Part shown: piece after piece, positions 8,821 through 18,612 of the stretch
How positions within the stretch are numbered: the stretch's first letter is position 1
Layout: the number at the start of each line of letters is the position of its first letter
Assembly (NCBI RefSeq): GCF_900110295.1
Contig: NZ_FODF01000001.1
Location: 124,001-188,000, forward strand
Source of the DNA: Peptostreptococcus russellii
Lineage (GTDB): Bacteria; Bacillota; Clostridia; Peptostreptococcales; Peptostreptococcaceae
DNA length: 64,000 nt
Direction: 5' to 3'
Program-made: the position numbers and the translations under genes
Notes under the pieces: model-generated
Database searches by the model: none
Told to the model about the DNA's origin: nothing
Seen by the model: the letters and a program-made list of their open reading frames with translations, nothing else

Positions 8821-8831
8821 GAGGAAAAAAT

Positions 8832-9185
8832 ATGAACGAATTAATTAAGGCAATTGAAGCTGAACAGGTAAAGAATGATGTTCCTAACTTTGGACCAGGG
8901 GACACAGTAAAAGTACACGTTAAGATCATTGAAGGAAAGAGAGAAAGAATCCAGATATTCGAAGGTGTTGTTATAAAGAGACAGAATGGTGGAATCAGAG
9001 AAACTTTCACAGTTAGAAAGAACTCTTTCGGTGTAGGTGTTGAAAGAACTTTCCCAGTTCATTCACCAAAGGTAGAAAAGATCGAAGTTACTAGACACGG
9101 TAAGGTTAGAAGAGCTAAGATCAACTACATAAGAGGTAGAGTTGGTAAGGCTGCTAAGATCAAAGAAGCTAGAAACGTTAGATAA
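8832..9185 (+). CDS. rplS: 50S ribosomal protein L19
   Basis: 117-residue large-subunit protein at the 30S interface, with [36 protein letters not shown] and the C-terminal [19 protein letters not shown] lies before the ATG. Monocistronic or shared with rbgA: a strong terminator follows at 9206. Confidence 0.98.
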   Translation: MNELIKAIEAEQVKNDVPNFGPGDTVKVHVKIIEGKRERIQIFEGVVIKRQNGGIRETFTVRKNSFGVGVERTFPVHSPKVEKIEVTRHGKVRRAKINYIRGRVGKAAKIKEARNVR

Positions 9186-9205
9186 TCTAGTTGAATATCG
9201 TTTAG

Positions 9206-9237
9206 AAGGATGTCTCTTTGGACATCCTTTTTTTTTT
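9206..9237 (+). terminator. Terminator after rplS
   Basis: AAGGATGTC (9206-9214), TCTTTG loop, GACATCCTT (9221-9229), then eight T. Confidence 0.92.
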
Positions 9238-9274
9238 AAACATAGAGATATTAAAGTTCGAAAGGAGGACAAAT

Positions 9275-10165
9275 ATGAGTTATAACGAAGAATATTTAAG
9301 AGATGACAATTTGAATATCAACTGGTATCCAGGTCATATGAAAAAAACAAAGGAACTTGTACAAAAGAATCTGAAATTAGTAGACGTTGTAATAGAACTT
9401 TTGGATGCAAGAATTCCATTTAGTAGTAAAAATCCTGACATTGACAGGCTTGTAGGAGATAAACCTAGAATGGTTCTTTTAAATAAGGCTGACCTTTGTA
9501 AAAAGGAAGATTTAGATTTATGGATAGCCTATTATGCTAAAAAGGGGATTAAGGCTATAACTATAAATTCTATGACAGGTGCGGGAGTTAATAAAATAGC
9601 TGGCGAATGTAAGAATCTTACAAAGGATATGAGAGAAAAGTTTTCTGAGCAAGGAAGAAAAGCAAGAGGAATAAGATTGATGATAGTAGGTGTTCCAAAT
9701 GTTGGTAAGTCTTCTCTTATAAATAAGCTTTCAGGAAGAAGAAGTGCACAGACTGGTGATAGACCTGGTGTTACTAAGGGTAAACAGTGGGTTAAAATAA
9801 GAGGTAATATGGAGCTACTTGATACTCCAGGTATTTTATGGCCTAAATTTGAAGATCAGGATGTAGCATTAAACTTAGCCTTTACAAGAGCTATTAAAGA
9901 CGAAATTTTAGATATAGAAACACTAGGCTTAAAGTTAATAGAAAAACTAAGTGACATAGCAGCTGATGAGATGATGACTAGATATAAGTTAGATGAACTA
10001 GGTCCTATGGGAATTGATACAATGGAAGCAATCGGTAGAAAAAGAGGTTTCCTGATGGGAAATAGAGAGATTGATTATACAAGAGTTGCAACTACAGTAT
10101 TAAATGAATTCAGAGAAGGTAAAATAGGGAAAATAGCTCTTGAAAAGCCAGAAGATGTAAAATAA
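9275..10165 (+). CDS. rbgA: Ribosome biogenesis GTPase RbgA (YlqF)
   Basis: GTPase for late 50S assembly. Circularly permuted G motifs as in the family: G4 NKADLCK comes first, then G1 GVPNVGKSSLINKL, G2 RPGVTKG and G3 DTPGILWP. N-terminal INWYPGHMKKTKELV is diagnostic. The ATG at 9275 follows AAAGGAGG; an upstream in-frame start at 9218 lies in the rplS terminator and is rejected. 296 residues. Confidence 0.96.
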   Translation: MSYNEEYLRDDNLNINWYPGHMKKTKELVQKNLKLVDVVIELLDARIPFSSKNPDIDRLVGDKPRMVLLNKADLCKKEDLDLWIAYYAKKGIKAITINSMTGAGVNKIAGECKNLTKDMREKFSEQGRKARGIRLMIVGVPNVGKSSLINKLSGRRSAQTGDRPGVTKGKQWVKIRGNMELLDTPGILWPKFEDQDVALNLAFTRAIKDEILDIETLGLKLIEKLSDIAADEMMTRYKLDELGPMGIDTMEAIGRKRGFLMGNREIDYTRVATTVLNEFREGKIGKIALEKPEDVK

Positions 10166-10563
10166 ACTATAAATAATAACATAAGCATAACAAACTTTAA
10201 GTTTTTTTATAGAAAACCTTATATATTTCAAATTAATATTAAGTATAGATACTTATTAAGAAAATATTAAAAAAATCATAAGGTAATTATGTATGATATA
10301 AAAAGAGAAACATAAAAAAATATAAAAAAAGTAAAGAATTGATAATGCTTAATATAAAAATTTAATTTGTGATATAATATAATCTGTACGAAAAATATTT
10401 ACATATTCGTACAGATTTTTTATTTTAAAATTGAAATGTTAGTTAAGAAAGTATAAAAATTATTAAAGTTATTTATAAAATAGAATGATTAACCTACTAT
10501 AATAAAAACTTTAAAACATTTAATTGACTTTTTAATTTAAATTTGAGAATAATGGAGATAGTT
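10166..10563. other. Gap rbgA to rnhB with an isolated hairpin terminator
   Basis: 398 bp, very AT-rich, no gene seen. A 12-bp stem AATCTGTACGAA/TTCGTACAGATT (10381-10392/10406-10417) followed by TTTTTATTTT is a clear intrinsic terminator. An extended -10 (TGTGATATAAT, ending 10378) lies directly before it, so the start it would give falls inside the stem. Confidence 0.6.
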
Positions 10564-11361
10564 ATGTTAAAAGATTATGCAATAGAAGATGTGTCCAAGA
10601 TGAAAATAAAGGACATTAAAGAAATTTCAGATCAGATCACAGAAGATGAACATCTTGAGTTTTTAAGAATATTTCAATCCGATTCAAGAAAATCCGTTCA
10701 AAATATTTGTACAAGAGTAGAAAAGAAGATTCAAAAGTTAATTCTTGAAGATGAGAGATTAGAGAGAATTAATAGTTATGAAGAAAGTGCCTATAATGAA
10801 GGTTATATGTATATAGGTGGAGTGGATGAAGCAGGCAGAGGACCACTAGCAGGTCCAGTAGTTGCAGCAGTTGTTGTATTTGATAGGAATACAAAGATAA
10901 GATGGATAAACGATTCTAAGAAACTTTCAGAAGCAAAAAGAAATGAATTATATAAAATTATTATAGAAAATGCAAAAGATTATGGAATAGGTATAGCAGA
11001 CAATAAAGAAATTGATAATCTGAATATACTTAATGCTACTTACCTTGCAATGAAAAGAGCAGTAGCAAATTTAAAGCAAAGACCAGATTGTCTTTTAAAT
11101 GATGCAGTTACTATTCCAGGACTAGCTATGAAGCAAATTCCTATAGTAAAGGGAGATGCAAAGTCTATATCGATTGCAGCAGCTAGTATATTGGCAAAGG
11201 TTACCAGAGACACTATGATGTATGAGTATGATGAGAAATATCCTGGATATGGATTTGCATCTAATAAGGGCTATGGCACAAGTGAGCATTACAGTGGAAT
11301 AGAGGCAAATGGAATTACAGATATTCATAGACATAGTTTTCTTAAAAATATTAAATATTAA
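10564..11361 (+). CDS. rnhB: Ribonuclease HII
   Basis: Removes RNA from RNA-DNA hybrids and misincorporated ribonucleotides. Catalytic acidic motif GGVDEAGRGPLAGPVVAA (Asp and Glu), NDSKKLSE, and SIAAASILAKVTRD. 265 residues with a ~75-residue N-terminal helical extension common in clostridial RNase HII. The start ATG at 10564 is favoured by GGAG 6 bases upstream; in-frame 10543 (TTG) and 10552 (ATG) are alternatives without a good site. Confidence 0.95.
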   Translation: MLKDYAIEDVSKMKIKDIKEISDQITEDEHLEFLRIFQSDSRKSVQNICTRVEKKIQKLILEDERLERINSYEESAYNEGYMYIGGVDEAGRGPLAGPVVAAVVVFDRNTKIRWINDSKKLSEAKRNELYKIIIENAKDYGIGIADNKEIDNLNILNATYLAMKRAVANLKQRPDCLLNDAVTIPGLAMKQIPIVKGDAKSISIAAASILAKVTRDTMMYEYDEKYPGYGFASNKGYGTSEHYSGIEANGITDIHRHSFLKNIKY

Positions 11362-11383
11362 TCAGTAAAGCGAGGTTTTAAAA

Positions 11384-12403
11384 ATGAATTATGAAGATGT
11401 TTTAAAAAATGCTAGAGAAAAATTTAATGGATCATGTAGAGTTTGTAAGGTATGTGATGGAGTTGCATGTAGAGGCGAAGTTCCAGGAATGGGTGGTAAA
11501 GGAACAGGAAACGCATTTATGGAAAATGTTAGAGCTTTAGATAAGGTAAAGCTTAATATGAGAACTATTCATGATGTAACAGATCCAGATACATCTCTAG
11601 AACTATTTGGAGAAAAGCTATCTTTACCAGTAATGGCAGCACCTATAACAGGTACTACACTTAATATGGGGGGCTTAGTTACTGAAAGAGAATATATAGA
11701 ACCTGTAGTTTTAGGATGTAGAAACAAGGAAACTTTTGCTATGGTTGGAGATACTGCCATACCACAGTTTTTACTAGATAACTTGGATGTAATGAAAGAA
11801 AATAAGGCAAAGGGAATAGTCTTTATTAAGCCTTGGGAAAATAAAAATATAATAGCTAAGATTAAGGATGCAGAATCTGCAGGTGCAGTGGCTGTAGGTG
11901 TGGATATAGATGCTTGTGGATTAGTTACTTTAAATATACATGGAACTCCTGTGCAGGCAAAAAATGTAGAAGAAATAAAAGAACTTGTAAAGTCTACTAA
12001 GCTTCCATTTATATTAAAGGGGATAATGACTCCAGATGAAGCCGAAATGGCTGTTCAGGCAGGTGTATATGGTATAGTTGTATCAAATCATGGTGGTAGA
12101 GTTCAGGACTGGACACCAGGTACAGCAGACGTTTTAGAAGACATAGCAAAGACTGTAAACAAAAGAATAAAAGTATTTGTAGACGGTGGAATAAGAACGG
12201 GAGTAGATGTTTTAAAAATGCTTGCATTAGGTGCTGACGCTTGCTTAATTGGTAGACCTTTCGTAACAGCATCTTTTGGAGGAGAAACAGAAGGTGTAGA
12301 ACTTTATATAGAAAAGTTAAAATCAGAACTAAAAGGGGCAATGACACTTACAGGTTGTAAGGATCTAAACTCAATTAGTCAAAGAGTAATATATGGAAAA
12401 TAA
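11384..12403 (+). CDS. FMN-dependent alpha-hydroxy-acid oxidoreductase family protein
   Basis: 339-residue TIM-barrel flavoprotein of the lactate/glycolate oxidase family. Seen: PVMAAPITGTTLN, LKGIMTPDEAEMAVQAG with the FMN-contacting Lys, the signature SNHGGRVQDWTPG (catalytic His and Arg), and VFVDGGIRTGVDVLKMLALGADACLIGRP. An N-terminal cysteine cluster (CRVCKVCDGVACRG, about 18-31) is typical of the anaerobe subgroup and suggests a metal or Fe-S site, so a dehydrogenase rather than an O2-using oxidase is likely. Substrate unknown. Starts 22 bp after rnhB. Confidence 0.85.
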   Translation: MNYEDVLKNAREKFNGSCRVCKVCDGVACRGEVPGMGGKGTGNAFMENVRALDKVKLNMRTIHDVTDPDTSLELFGEKLSLPVMAAPITGTTLNMGGLVTEREYIEPVVLGCRNKETFAMVGDTAIPQFLLDNLDVMKENKAKGIVFIKPWENKNIIAKIKDAESAGAVAVGVDIDACGLVTLNIHGTPVQAKNVEEIKELVKSTKLPFILKGIMTPDEAEMAVQAGVYGIVVSNHGGRVQDWTPGTADVLEDIAKTVNKRIKVFVDGGIRTGVDVLKMLALGADACLIGRPFVTASFGGETEGVELYIEKLKSELKGAMTLTGCKDLNSISQRVIYGK

Positions 12404-12459
12404 AAGTAAATTATAGTCAGATAGCTAAATCTACTTAATAAATAAAATGTTTAAATATG

Positions 12460-12508
12460 TGCGATAGATGATATAAATATAATAAGACTTGTCTATCGCA
12501 TATTTTTT
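12460..12508 (+). terminator. Terminator after the FMN oxidoreductase gene
   Basis: TGCGATAGA (12460-12468) pairs with TCTATCGCA (12492-12500), followed by TATTTTTT. Confidence 0.7.
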
Positions 12509-12645
12509 ATAAATTTATACAGATTTTATACAATATAATATCTTTTTAGATGATATATTATTATAAATATACATACAAAATAAATATATTTTACTATATA
12601 AGACATATAGACATAGTTTAAAAGAGAAATATAGGAGGTAAAAAA

Positions 12646-13011
12646 ATGAGATTTGAACACTTTAATTTCAATGTTTTAGATTTGGAAAAAAGTCTTAAAT
12701 TCTATGATGAAGCGCTAGGGTTAAAGCCTGTTAGAGAAAAGAATGCAGAAGATGGCAGTTTCAAACTAGTCTATCTTGGAGATGGACAAACAGATTTTCA
12801 GCTAGAACTAACTTGGTTAAGAGATAGAGAAGAAGCATATAATCTAGGAGAGTGCGAGTATCATCTGGCTCTTAATACTGATAAATATGATGAGATGTTT
12901 AAGAAACATACAGATATGGGTATAGTTGCCTTTGTAAATGAAAAGATGGGAATATATTTTATAACAGATCCTGATGGATATTGGATAGAAATACTTCCAG
13001 AAAAAAGATAG
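12646..13011 (+). CDS. Glyoxalase/VOC-fold protein (lactoylglutathione lyase-like)
   Basis: 121-residue vicinal-oxygen-chelate protein. Starts FEHFNFNVLDLEKSLKFYDEALGL; a metal-ligand pattern of His5 with FQLELT, EYHLALNT and a C-terminal ITDPDGYWIEILP resembles GloA. Methylglyoxal detoxification is possible, but the thiol cofactor in such anaerobes is unclear. AGGAGG before ATG; own terminator, so monocistronic. Confidence 0.85.
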   Translation: MRFEHFNFNVLDLEKSLKFYDEALGLKPVREKNAEDGSFKLVYLGDGQTDFQLELTWLRDREEAYNLGECEYHLALNTDKYDEMFKKHTDMGIVAFVNEKMGIYFITDPDGYWIEILPEKR

Positions 13012-13021
13012 TAAATAATAA

Positions 13022-13048
13022 AAAGCGACCTTATGGGGTCGCTTTTTT
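13022..13048 (+). terminator. Terminator after the VOC gene
   Basis: AAAGCGACC (13022-13030) and GGTCGCTTT (13037-13045) with a T-run. Confidence 0.9.
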
Positions 13049-13194
13049 ATTGTGAAAATTAAAGTGAATTTTAGAGTAGGTATTTGAAATGTTGAACTAA
13101 AAGTTAATTTTAAAAGATTTGTTTAAAGTATCTATTTAAAATCTAAAATGTCTATATTAGATTAAAAGAATAATTTAATATAGAGGAGTTTTTT

Positions 13195-13548
13195 ATGAAT
13201 AATAAGGAGATAGGGAAAATAGGAGAAGATTCGGTAGCCTATTATATTGATAAAATAGGTTGCAATATATTAGAGAGAAATTACAGAATTGAAAGCGGCG
13301 AAATAGATATTATTTTTCTAGAGGAAAATTGTCTAGTTTTTGGAGAGGTAAAAACTAGACAAACAAGAGCATATGGAAGACCTTGTGAGGCTGTAAATGA
13401 AAGAAAAAGAAATAAAATAATATCGGTGGCAAAACATTATGTCATAAGTGAAAATAAATTCAATATGGATATAAGATTCGATGTTTTTGAGGTATATTTT
13501 AAAGAAAGAAAAATACACCATATTAGAAATGCATATTATGCTACTTAG
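13195..13548 (+). CDS. YraN family (UPF0102) endonuclease-fold protein
   Basis: 117-residue restriction-endonuclease-like fold: GKIGEDSVAYYI, then ESGEIDIIFLEENCLVFGEVKTR, giving the E-x-D...E-x-K metal-site pattern. Conserved neighbour of rnhB and comM in Firmicutes; function not established, DNA recombination or repair suspected from context. GAGGAG precedes the ATG. Confidence 0.9.
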   Translation: MNNKEIGKIGEDSVAYYIDKIGCNILERNYRIESGEIDIIFLEENCLVFGEVKTRQTRAYGRPCEAVNERKRNKIISVAKHYVISENKFNMDIRFDVFEVYFKERKIHHIRNAYYAT

Positions 13549-13675
13549 TTTTGAGACTGTATTTAGAAAGAATTTAAATAATTTTTGCTATTTTAAGTAA
13601 GATTATTTGTAAAAATGGTTATTAGTTAAGAATATACTTGAGGTGAAATTATTTGATGGACAAAAGGAGGATATT

Positions 13676-15256
13676 ATGATAAATAAAACAAAGTCAGGCA
13701 TTTTAAATGGAGTAACTGGATATCTAATTGATATAGAAGTTGATATTTCACAGGGAATGCCATATTTTAGTATAGTTGGTCTTGCAGGTACTGAGGTTAA
13801 GGAATCTAAAGAAAGGGTGAGATCTGCTATTACAAATAGTGGCTATTTATTCCCTATGAAAAGAATAGTAGTCAATCTATCTCCAGCGGACTTAAGAAAG
13901 GACGCATCTTATTTGGATCTTGGAATATGTATCGGTATGTTAAGATCCAAGTTAAATCAAGACAAGGATTATTTTAAAAAGACTGCTTTTTTAGGGGAGC
14001 TTTCCTTAGATGGAACAGTAAAAAAAATGAGTGGAATAATATCAATAGCTATATCACTTTCTAAAATGGGAATAGAAAACTTGTATATACCATATAATAA
14101 TTACATGGAATGTAGTCAACTGGAATCTATAAATATTATTCCAATAAAGTCTGTTAAAGATTGTATAAAAGTAGTTAATATGGATAAGATTTCTTTTGAA
14201 AAATATATGAAGAATATTAAGGAAGAAATAAATAATAATGTATATAAAAATAAAGAAAGTAAAAATAAAGAAAATATAGCAGAAGAAGATTTTATGTTTA
14301 TTAAGGGAAATAAAATTGCAAAAAGATGTGCAGAAATAGCTGTAGCAGGTGGTCATAATCTTCTTATGATAGGTCCTCCAGGCACTGGAAAAACTATGAT
14401 AGCAAGAGCTGTTAAAACCATACTTCCAGAGGTAGACAAGGAAGAGTCTTTGGAGATAACACAAATATATAGTTCAGCATCTATGTTAAGGGAAAATTCG
14501 ACTATGGTATCAAAAAGACCATTTAGAAGTCCTCACCATTCTTCAACGATGATTTCAATTATTGGCGGAGGAGCAAGTGCAAGTTTAGGAGAGATTACTT
14601 TAGCTCATAAGGGTGTACTATTTATGGATGAACTTCCAGAATTTCCTAAAAAAACAATAGAGGCTCTTAGACAACCACTAGAAGATAGAGAAATAAATAT
14701 TTCCAGAATTAATAGGAATGTAATTTATCCTGCAGATTTTATTTTTTTAGCAACAATGAATCCATGTAAATGTGGATACTATAATAGTAAAAAAACTTGT
14801 ACATGTTCACCATCTGAAGTTGATAGATATAGAAATAAAATATCTGGTCCTATTTTAGATAGAATAGATCTATTTTGTGAAGTTGGAGAAATAGATTTTG
14901 ATGAATATAGCAAGATGAACAGTTTTGAAGAAAGTTCCAATGAAATAAAGAAAAGAGTAGACTGGGCTAGAAAAATACAAAAAAATAGATTTTCGAATTT
15001 AGATATTAGTACAAATGCTCAAATGTCATCAAAAGAAATTGAAAGTTTTTGCAAGCTTTCTAGCTCTGGAGAAGAAATAGCTGGTATATTTTTTAATAAG
15101 TTTCATTTAAGCAATAGAAGCTATATAAGGATTTTAAAACTAGCTAGAACAATAGCTGATTTATCTGGAAAAGAAAATATAGATGACAAGGATATAGTAG
15201 AAGCTTTTGCATATAGAAAAACTTATTATAAATATTTTTCTAGGGAGGGATATTAA
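13676..15256 (+). CDS. comM: YifB/ComM family Mg-chelatase-like AAA ATPase
   Basis: 526 residues. N-terminal Lon-like domain (GYLIDIEVDISQGMPYFSIV), AAA+ domain with GPPGTGKTMIARA, sensor region FRSPHHSST and GVLFMDELPEF, a cysteine cluster CKCGYYNSKKTCTC, and the chelatase-type C-terminus. ComM is a helicase promoting branch migration during natural transformation in Gram-negatives; the role here is inferred. The ATG at 13676 follows AAAGGAGG; an in-frame start at 13643 is less likely. One-base overlap with dprA supports a DNA-processing operon. Confidence 0.92.
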   Translation: MINKTKSGILNGVTGYLIDIEVDISQGMPYFSIVGLAGTEVKESKERVRSAITNSGYLFPMKRIVVNLSPADLRKDASYLDLGICIGMLRSKLNQDKDYFKKTAFLGELSLDGTVKKMSGIISIAISLSKMGIENLYIPYNNYMECSQLESINIIPIKSVKDCIKVVNMDKISFEKYMKNIKEEINNNVYKNKESKNKENIAEEDFMFIKGNKIAKRCAEIAVAGGHNLLMIGPPGTGKTMIARAVKTILPEVDKEESLEITQIYSSASMLRENSTMVSKRPFRSPHHSSTMISIIGGGASASLGEITLAHKGVLFMDELPEFPKKTIEALRQPLEDREINISRINRNVIYPADFIFLATMNPCKCGYYNSKKTCTCSPSEVDRYRNKISGPILDRIDLFCEVGEIDFDEYSKMNSFEESSNEIKKRVDWARKIQKNRFSNLDISTNAQMSSKEIESFCKLSSSGEEIAGIFFNKFHLSNRSYIRILKLARTIADLSGKENIDDKDIVEAFAYRKTYYKYFSREGY

Positions 15257-16431
15257 TGTATAGAGAGTTTTACCTTTGGGCAAATTCATCGCTTCATATG
15301 TCGGCAAAAGTGATGAAAAGAGTAAGAGAAAGATTAGCAGATAAAATAACAAATTTTAATGAAGTAGTCTATGAGGAGATATTAAGAGAATCTATAATGG
15401 ATAAACATGTAATGGAAAGGTTTAGAAAGTTTCCTTACAATAAAGAAGATATTTATGAAAAAGAATTACTAATGAAGAAAATGAATGTATCATACATTAC
15501 AATAGATGACAGTGATTATCCAGAAAAATTAAAAGAAATATATGATCCGCCATATATTCTATACTATATGGGCAACATTGAACTTCTGAAAGATATTTCT
15601 TTTGCCGTGGTCGGGTCAAGAAAAGCAACAGATTACGGTAAAAACGTTGCAAAAATAATAGTTAGTGATTTAGCAGAAAAAGGATTTGTTATAGTAAGTG
15701 GAATGGCTAGAGGAATTGATTCTTGTGCTCATAATTTCTGTATGAAAGCTCAAATGCCAACGATTGCAGTAATGGGGACTTCAATTGAAAAATCATACCC
15801 TAAAGGTTCTGTAAAGCTAAAAAAAGAAATAATAGAAAGTGGAGGTTTGGTTTTATCAGAGTATTTTATAGGGGCGAAAACAGAAGCGGTATACTTTGCA
15901 ATGAGAAATAGAATAATAAGTGCCTTATCAGAAGGAGTTTTAGTTGTTGAAGCTGCTGAAAAGAGTGGGGCTTTAATTACTGTAGATTGTGCTCTTCAGC
16001 AAAATAGAAACGTTTATGCAATTCCAGGAAGTATATTTTCTGAAAATAGTAGAGCTTGTAATAATATAATTTCAGAAGGGGCAAAATTAGTCCAAAAAAG
16101 CGAGGATATTTTGGAAGATTTTGAGTCAATTTTATATAATAAAATTCTACTAAATAAAAATAATAATAAAAAAATTTATAAAAATAGTGGAAAAACAACT
16201 AGCACTTGTGTTAATATAAGGTTTGATGATATAGATAGGGAGAATATTTCAAAAGAAGAAATATTTATCATTAAAATATTACAATCAAAAGGTGTGTTGG
16301 ATATAGATGAACTATCTGTTATAACACGGTATGAATTGACCGACCTGATATATTATGTTAACAAGCTTATTTTAAAGGGCTTCGTTGTTGAGGCGGGATT
16401 TAACAGATACGCACCGAATATAATAAGATAA
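15256..16431 (+). CDS. dprA: DNA processing protein DprA
   Basis: RecA-loading, single-strand DNA-binding protein of transformation. 391 residues. Rossmann fold core with FAVVGSRKATDYGK, VIVSGMARGIDSCAH, AVMGTSIEKSYP, VLSEYFIGAK and RNRIISALSEGVLVVEA, followed by an Asn/Lys-rich linker and a C-terminal winged helix (about 325-391). Its start overlaps the comM stop; topA follows within 16 bp. Confidence 0.96.
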   Translation: MYREFYLWANSSLHMSAKVMKRVRERLADKITNFNEVVYEEILRESIMDKHVMERFRKFPYNKEDIYEKELLMKKMNVSYITIDDSDYPEKLKEIYDPPYILYYMGNIELLKDISFAVVGSRKATDYGKNVAKIIVSDLAEKGFVIVSGMARGIDSCAHNFCMKAQMPTIAVMGTSIEKSYPKGSVKLKKEIIESGGLVLSEYFIGAKTEAVYFAMRNRIISALSEGVLVVEAAEKSGALITVDCALQQNRNVYAIPGSIFSENSRACNNIISEGAKLVQKSEDILEDFESILYNKILLNKNNNKKIYKNSGKTTSTCVNIRFDDIDRENISKEEIFIIKILQSKGVLDIDELSVITRYELTDLIYYVNKLILKGFVVEAGFNRYAPNIIR

Positions 16432-16446
16432 CTGGAGGTGTTGCCT

Positions 16447-18507
16447 GTGCCAAAGGCATTAGTAATAGTTGAGTCTCCTGCAAAAGCAAAAACAATAGAA
16501 AAATTTCTTGGTAAAAGCCATTATGTGGTAAAAGCATCAGTTGGCCATATCAGAGATTTACCGAAAAGCAGATTAGGTGTCGATATAGATAATAACTTTG
16601 AACCTGAATATATCAATATCAGAGGTAAAGGCGACGTAATAAAAGAACTCAGAAAAGAAGCAAAAAAATCTAAAAGAGTATATCTTGCAACTGACCCCGA
16701 TAGAGAAGGTGAGGCTATTTCATGGCATTTAACTTATATATTGGGTATGGATGTAGATTCAGAGTGTAGAATAGAGTTTAATGAGATTACAAAAGATACT
16801 ATAAAAAAATCGATTAAAAACCCTAGAAAGATTAACAAGGATCTTGTTGATGCACAGCAGGCTAGAAGAGTTCTGGATAGATTACTTGGTTATCAGATAA
16901 GTCCTATATTATGGCAAAAGGTCAGAAGGGGACTTAGTGCAGGTAGAGTACAGTCTGTAACAACAAAAATTATTTGTGACAGAGAAAAAGAAATTGAAGA
17001 TTTTATTCCTGTAGAGTATTGGACTCTAGATTTAATTTCAAGTAAAGATGGAGAGAACATTACTTTTTCTTTTTATGGAAAAAATGGAGAAAAAATAGAT
17101 CTTTCTACTGAAGAACAGGTAAATGAAATATTAGAAGCTATAAAAGACAAGAAAATGGATATTGTCGACATAGATACGAAGAAGAGAAAGCGTTCAGCTG
17201 TTAAACCTTTCACTACTTCTGTTTTGCAACAGGAAGCAGTAAATAAATTAGGATTTACTACAAAAAAGACAATGAAGATAGCTCAGGAATTATATGAAGG
17301 TGTGGATGTATCTGGAGAAGGGACTGTAGGTCTTATCTCATATATAAGAACAGATTCACAGAGAATTTCCGATGAAGCAAAAGCTGCTGTTGATGGATTT
17401 ATAGAAGAAGTATATGGAGATAATTACCTATTCAAAGGAAAGAAAAAGGCATCTAAATCAAAGAAAAATACACAAGATGCTCATGAAGCAATCAGACCTA
17501 CGTCTGTAATGAGACAGCCAGACAGTATAAGAGATTCGCTTTCAAATGATCAATATAAATTGTATAATCTGATATGGAGAAGATTTGTAGCAAGTCAAAT
17601 GTCAGATGCAGTTTATGAAACACTAACAATAAAAGCAAATATAGAAGAGTATATATTTACAGCAACTGGATCAAAGCAAATATTTGATGGTTACACAAAA
17701 GTATACAATTTCTCAGATAGGGAAGATAGATTACTTCCTGACATAAAGGTAGCAGACAAATTAGATATAGAGAAAACTGAACCTATACAGCACTTTACAC
17801 AACCACCTGCTAGATATACAGAAGCAAGTTTGGTAAAGACATTAGAAGAGCTTGGAATAGGTAGACCTTCAACATATGCACCTACTATTGCAACTATATT
17901 TAATAGAGGTTATGTTGAAAAAGAAGGTGCTGCAATAAAACCGACAGAATTGGGTACTATTGTAACAGAAATTTTAGAGGATAACTTTGAAATGCTTACA
18001 GATGTAGATTTTACTGCTAAGTTGGAAGATAGACTAGACGAAATAGCAGAGGGAGATCTAGAATGGAAGAAGGTTGTTGAAGAATCATACAGACCATTAG
18101 AATCATCTATAAAAGAAGCAATAGATAAAATTGAAAAAATCAACATGGATATCGAAACAGATGAAATTTGTGATGTTTGTGGAGCAAACATGGTAATAAA
18201 ACATGGTAGATTTGGGAAATTTATGGCATGTAAAAATTATCCTGAATGTAAGAATACTAAGCCTATAGTAGAAAAAATAGGTGTAAAGTGTCCAAAATGC
18301 AAAGATGGAGATGTAATTATACGTAAAACTAAAAAAGGAAGACAGTTTTATGGTTGCAGTAATTATCCTGAATGTGATTTCGTTGAATGGAAGAGACCAA
18401 CTGGGGAAAATTGTAAAGAATGTGGATCCTATATGGTAGAGAAGGTTACTAAAAAGGAAAAGAAAGATATATGCTCGAACAGTGAGTGCCCAACGAATAA
18501 AAAGTAA
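16447..18507 (+). CDS. topA: DNA topoisomerase I
   Basis: Type IA topoisomerase relaxing negative supercoils. TOPRIM begins LVIVESPAKAKTIEKFLG; DPDREGEAISWHL holds the acidic triad; active-site Tyr in GLISYIRTDSQRIS (about 297). C-terminus has three Cys4 zinc ribbons (CDVCG...C..YPEC, CPKC...C..YPEC, CKECG...CSNSEC). 686 residues. GTG at 16447 is chosen since GGAGG (16434-16438) lies 8 bases before; GTG 16438 and TTG 16441 are in or too near the site. Confidence 0.97.
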   Translation: MPKALVIVESPAKAKTIEKFLGKSHYVVKASVGHIRDLPKSRLGVDIDNNFEPEYINIRGKGDVIKELRKEAKKSKRVYLATDPDREGEAISWHLTYILGMDVDSECRIEFNEITKDTIKKSIKNPRKINKDLVDAQQARRVLDRLLGYQISPILWQKVRRGLSAGRVQSVTTKIICDREKEIEDFIPVEYWTLDLISSKDGENITFSFYGKNGEKIDLSTEEQVNEILEAIKDKKMDIVDIDTKKRKRSAVKPFTTSVLQQEAVNKLGFTTKKTMKIAQELYEGVDVSGEGTVGLISYIRTDSQRISDEAKAAVDGFIEEVYGDNYLFKGKKKASKSKKNTQDAHEAIRPTSVMRQPDSIRDSLSNDQYKLYNLIWRRFVASQMSDAVYETLTIKANIEEYIFTATGSKQIFDGYTKVYNFSDREDRLLPDIKVADKLDIEKTEPIQHFTQPPARYTEASLVKTLEELGIGRPSTYAPTIATIFNRGYVEKEGAAIKPTELGTIVTEILEDNFEMLTDVDFTAKLEDRLDEIAEGDLEWKKVVEESYRPLESSIKEAIDKIEKINMDIETDEICDVCGANMVIKHGRFGKFMACKNYPECKNTKPIVEKIGVKCPKCKDGDVIIRKTKKGRQFYGCSNYPECDFVEWKRPTGENCKECGSYMVEKVTKKEKKDICSNSECPTNKK

Positions 18508-18533
18508 AAAAACGGGTTTTTACCCGTTTTTTT
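18506..18533 (+). terminator. Terminator after topA
   Basis: AAAAAACGGGT/ACCCGTTTTTT type hairpin with TTTT loop; its A-tract begins within the topA TAA stop. Confidence 0.92.
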
Positions 18534-18612
18534 AAGTGTGAAATAAGAATTTAAATAAGTCATACTATAATAAAAATTATGCAAATAAGTAAAATTATTT
18601 AAAAACTTTCTA

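Noticed and set aside
10524-10553. TTGACT-N18-AATAAT as the rnhB promoter
   Set aside because: It would start transcription at or after the ribosome binding site of the chosen ATG.
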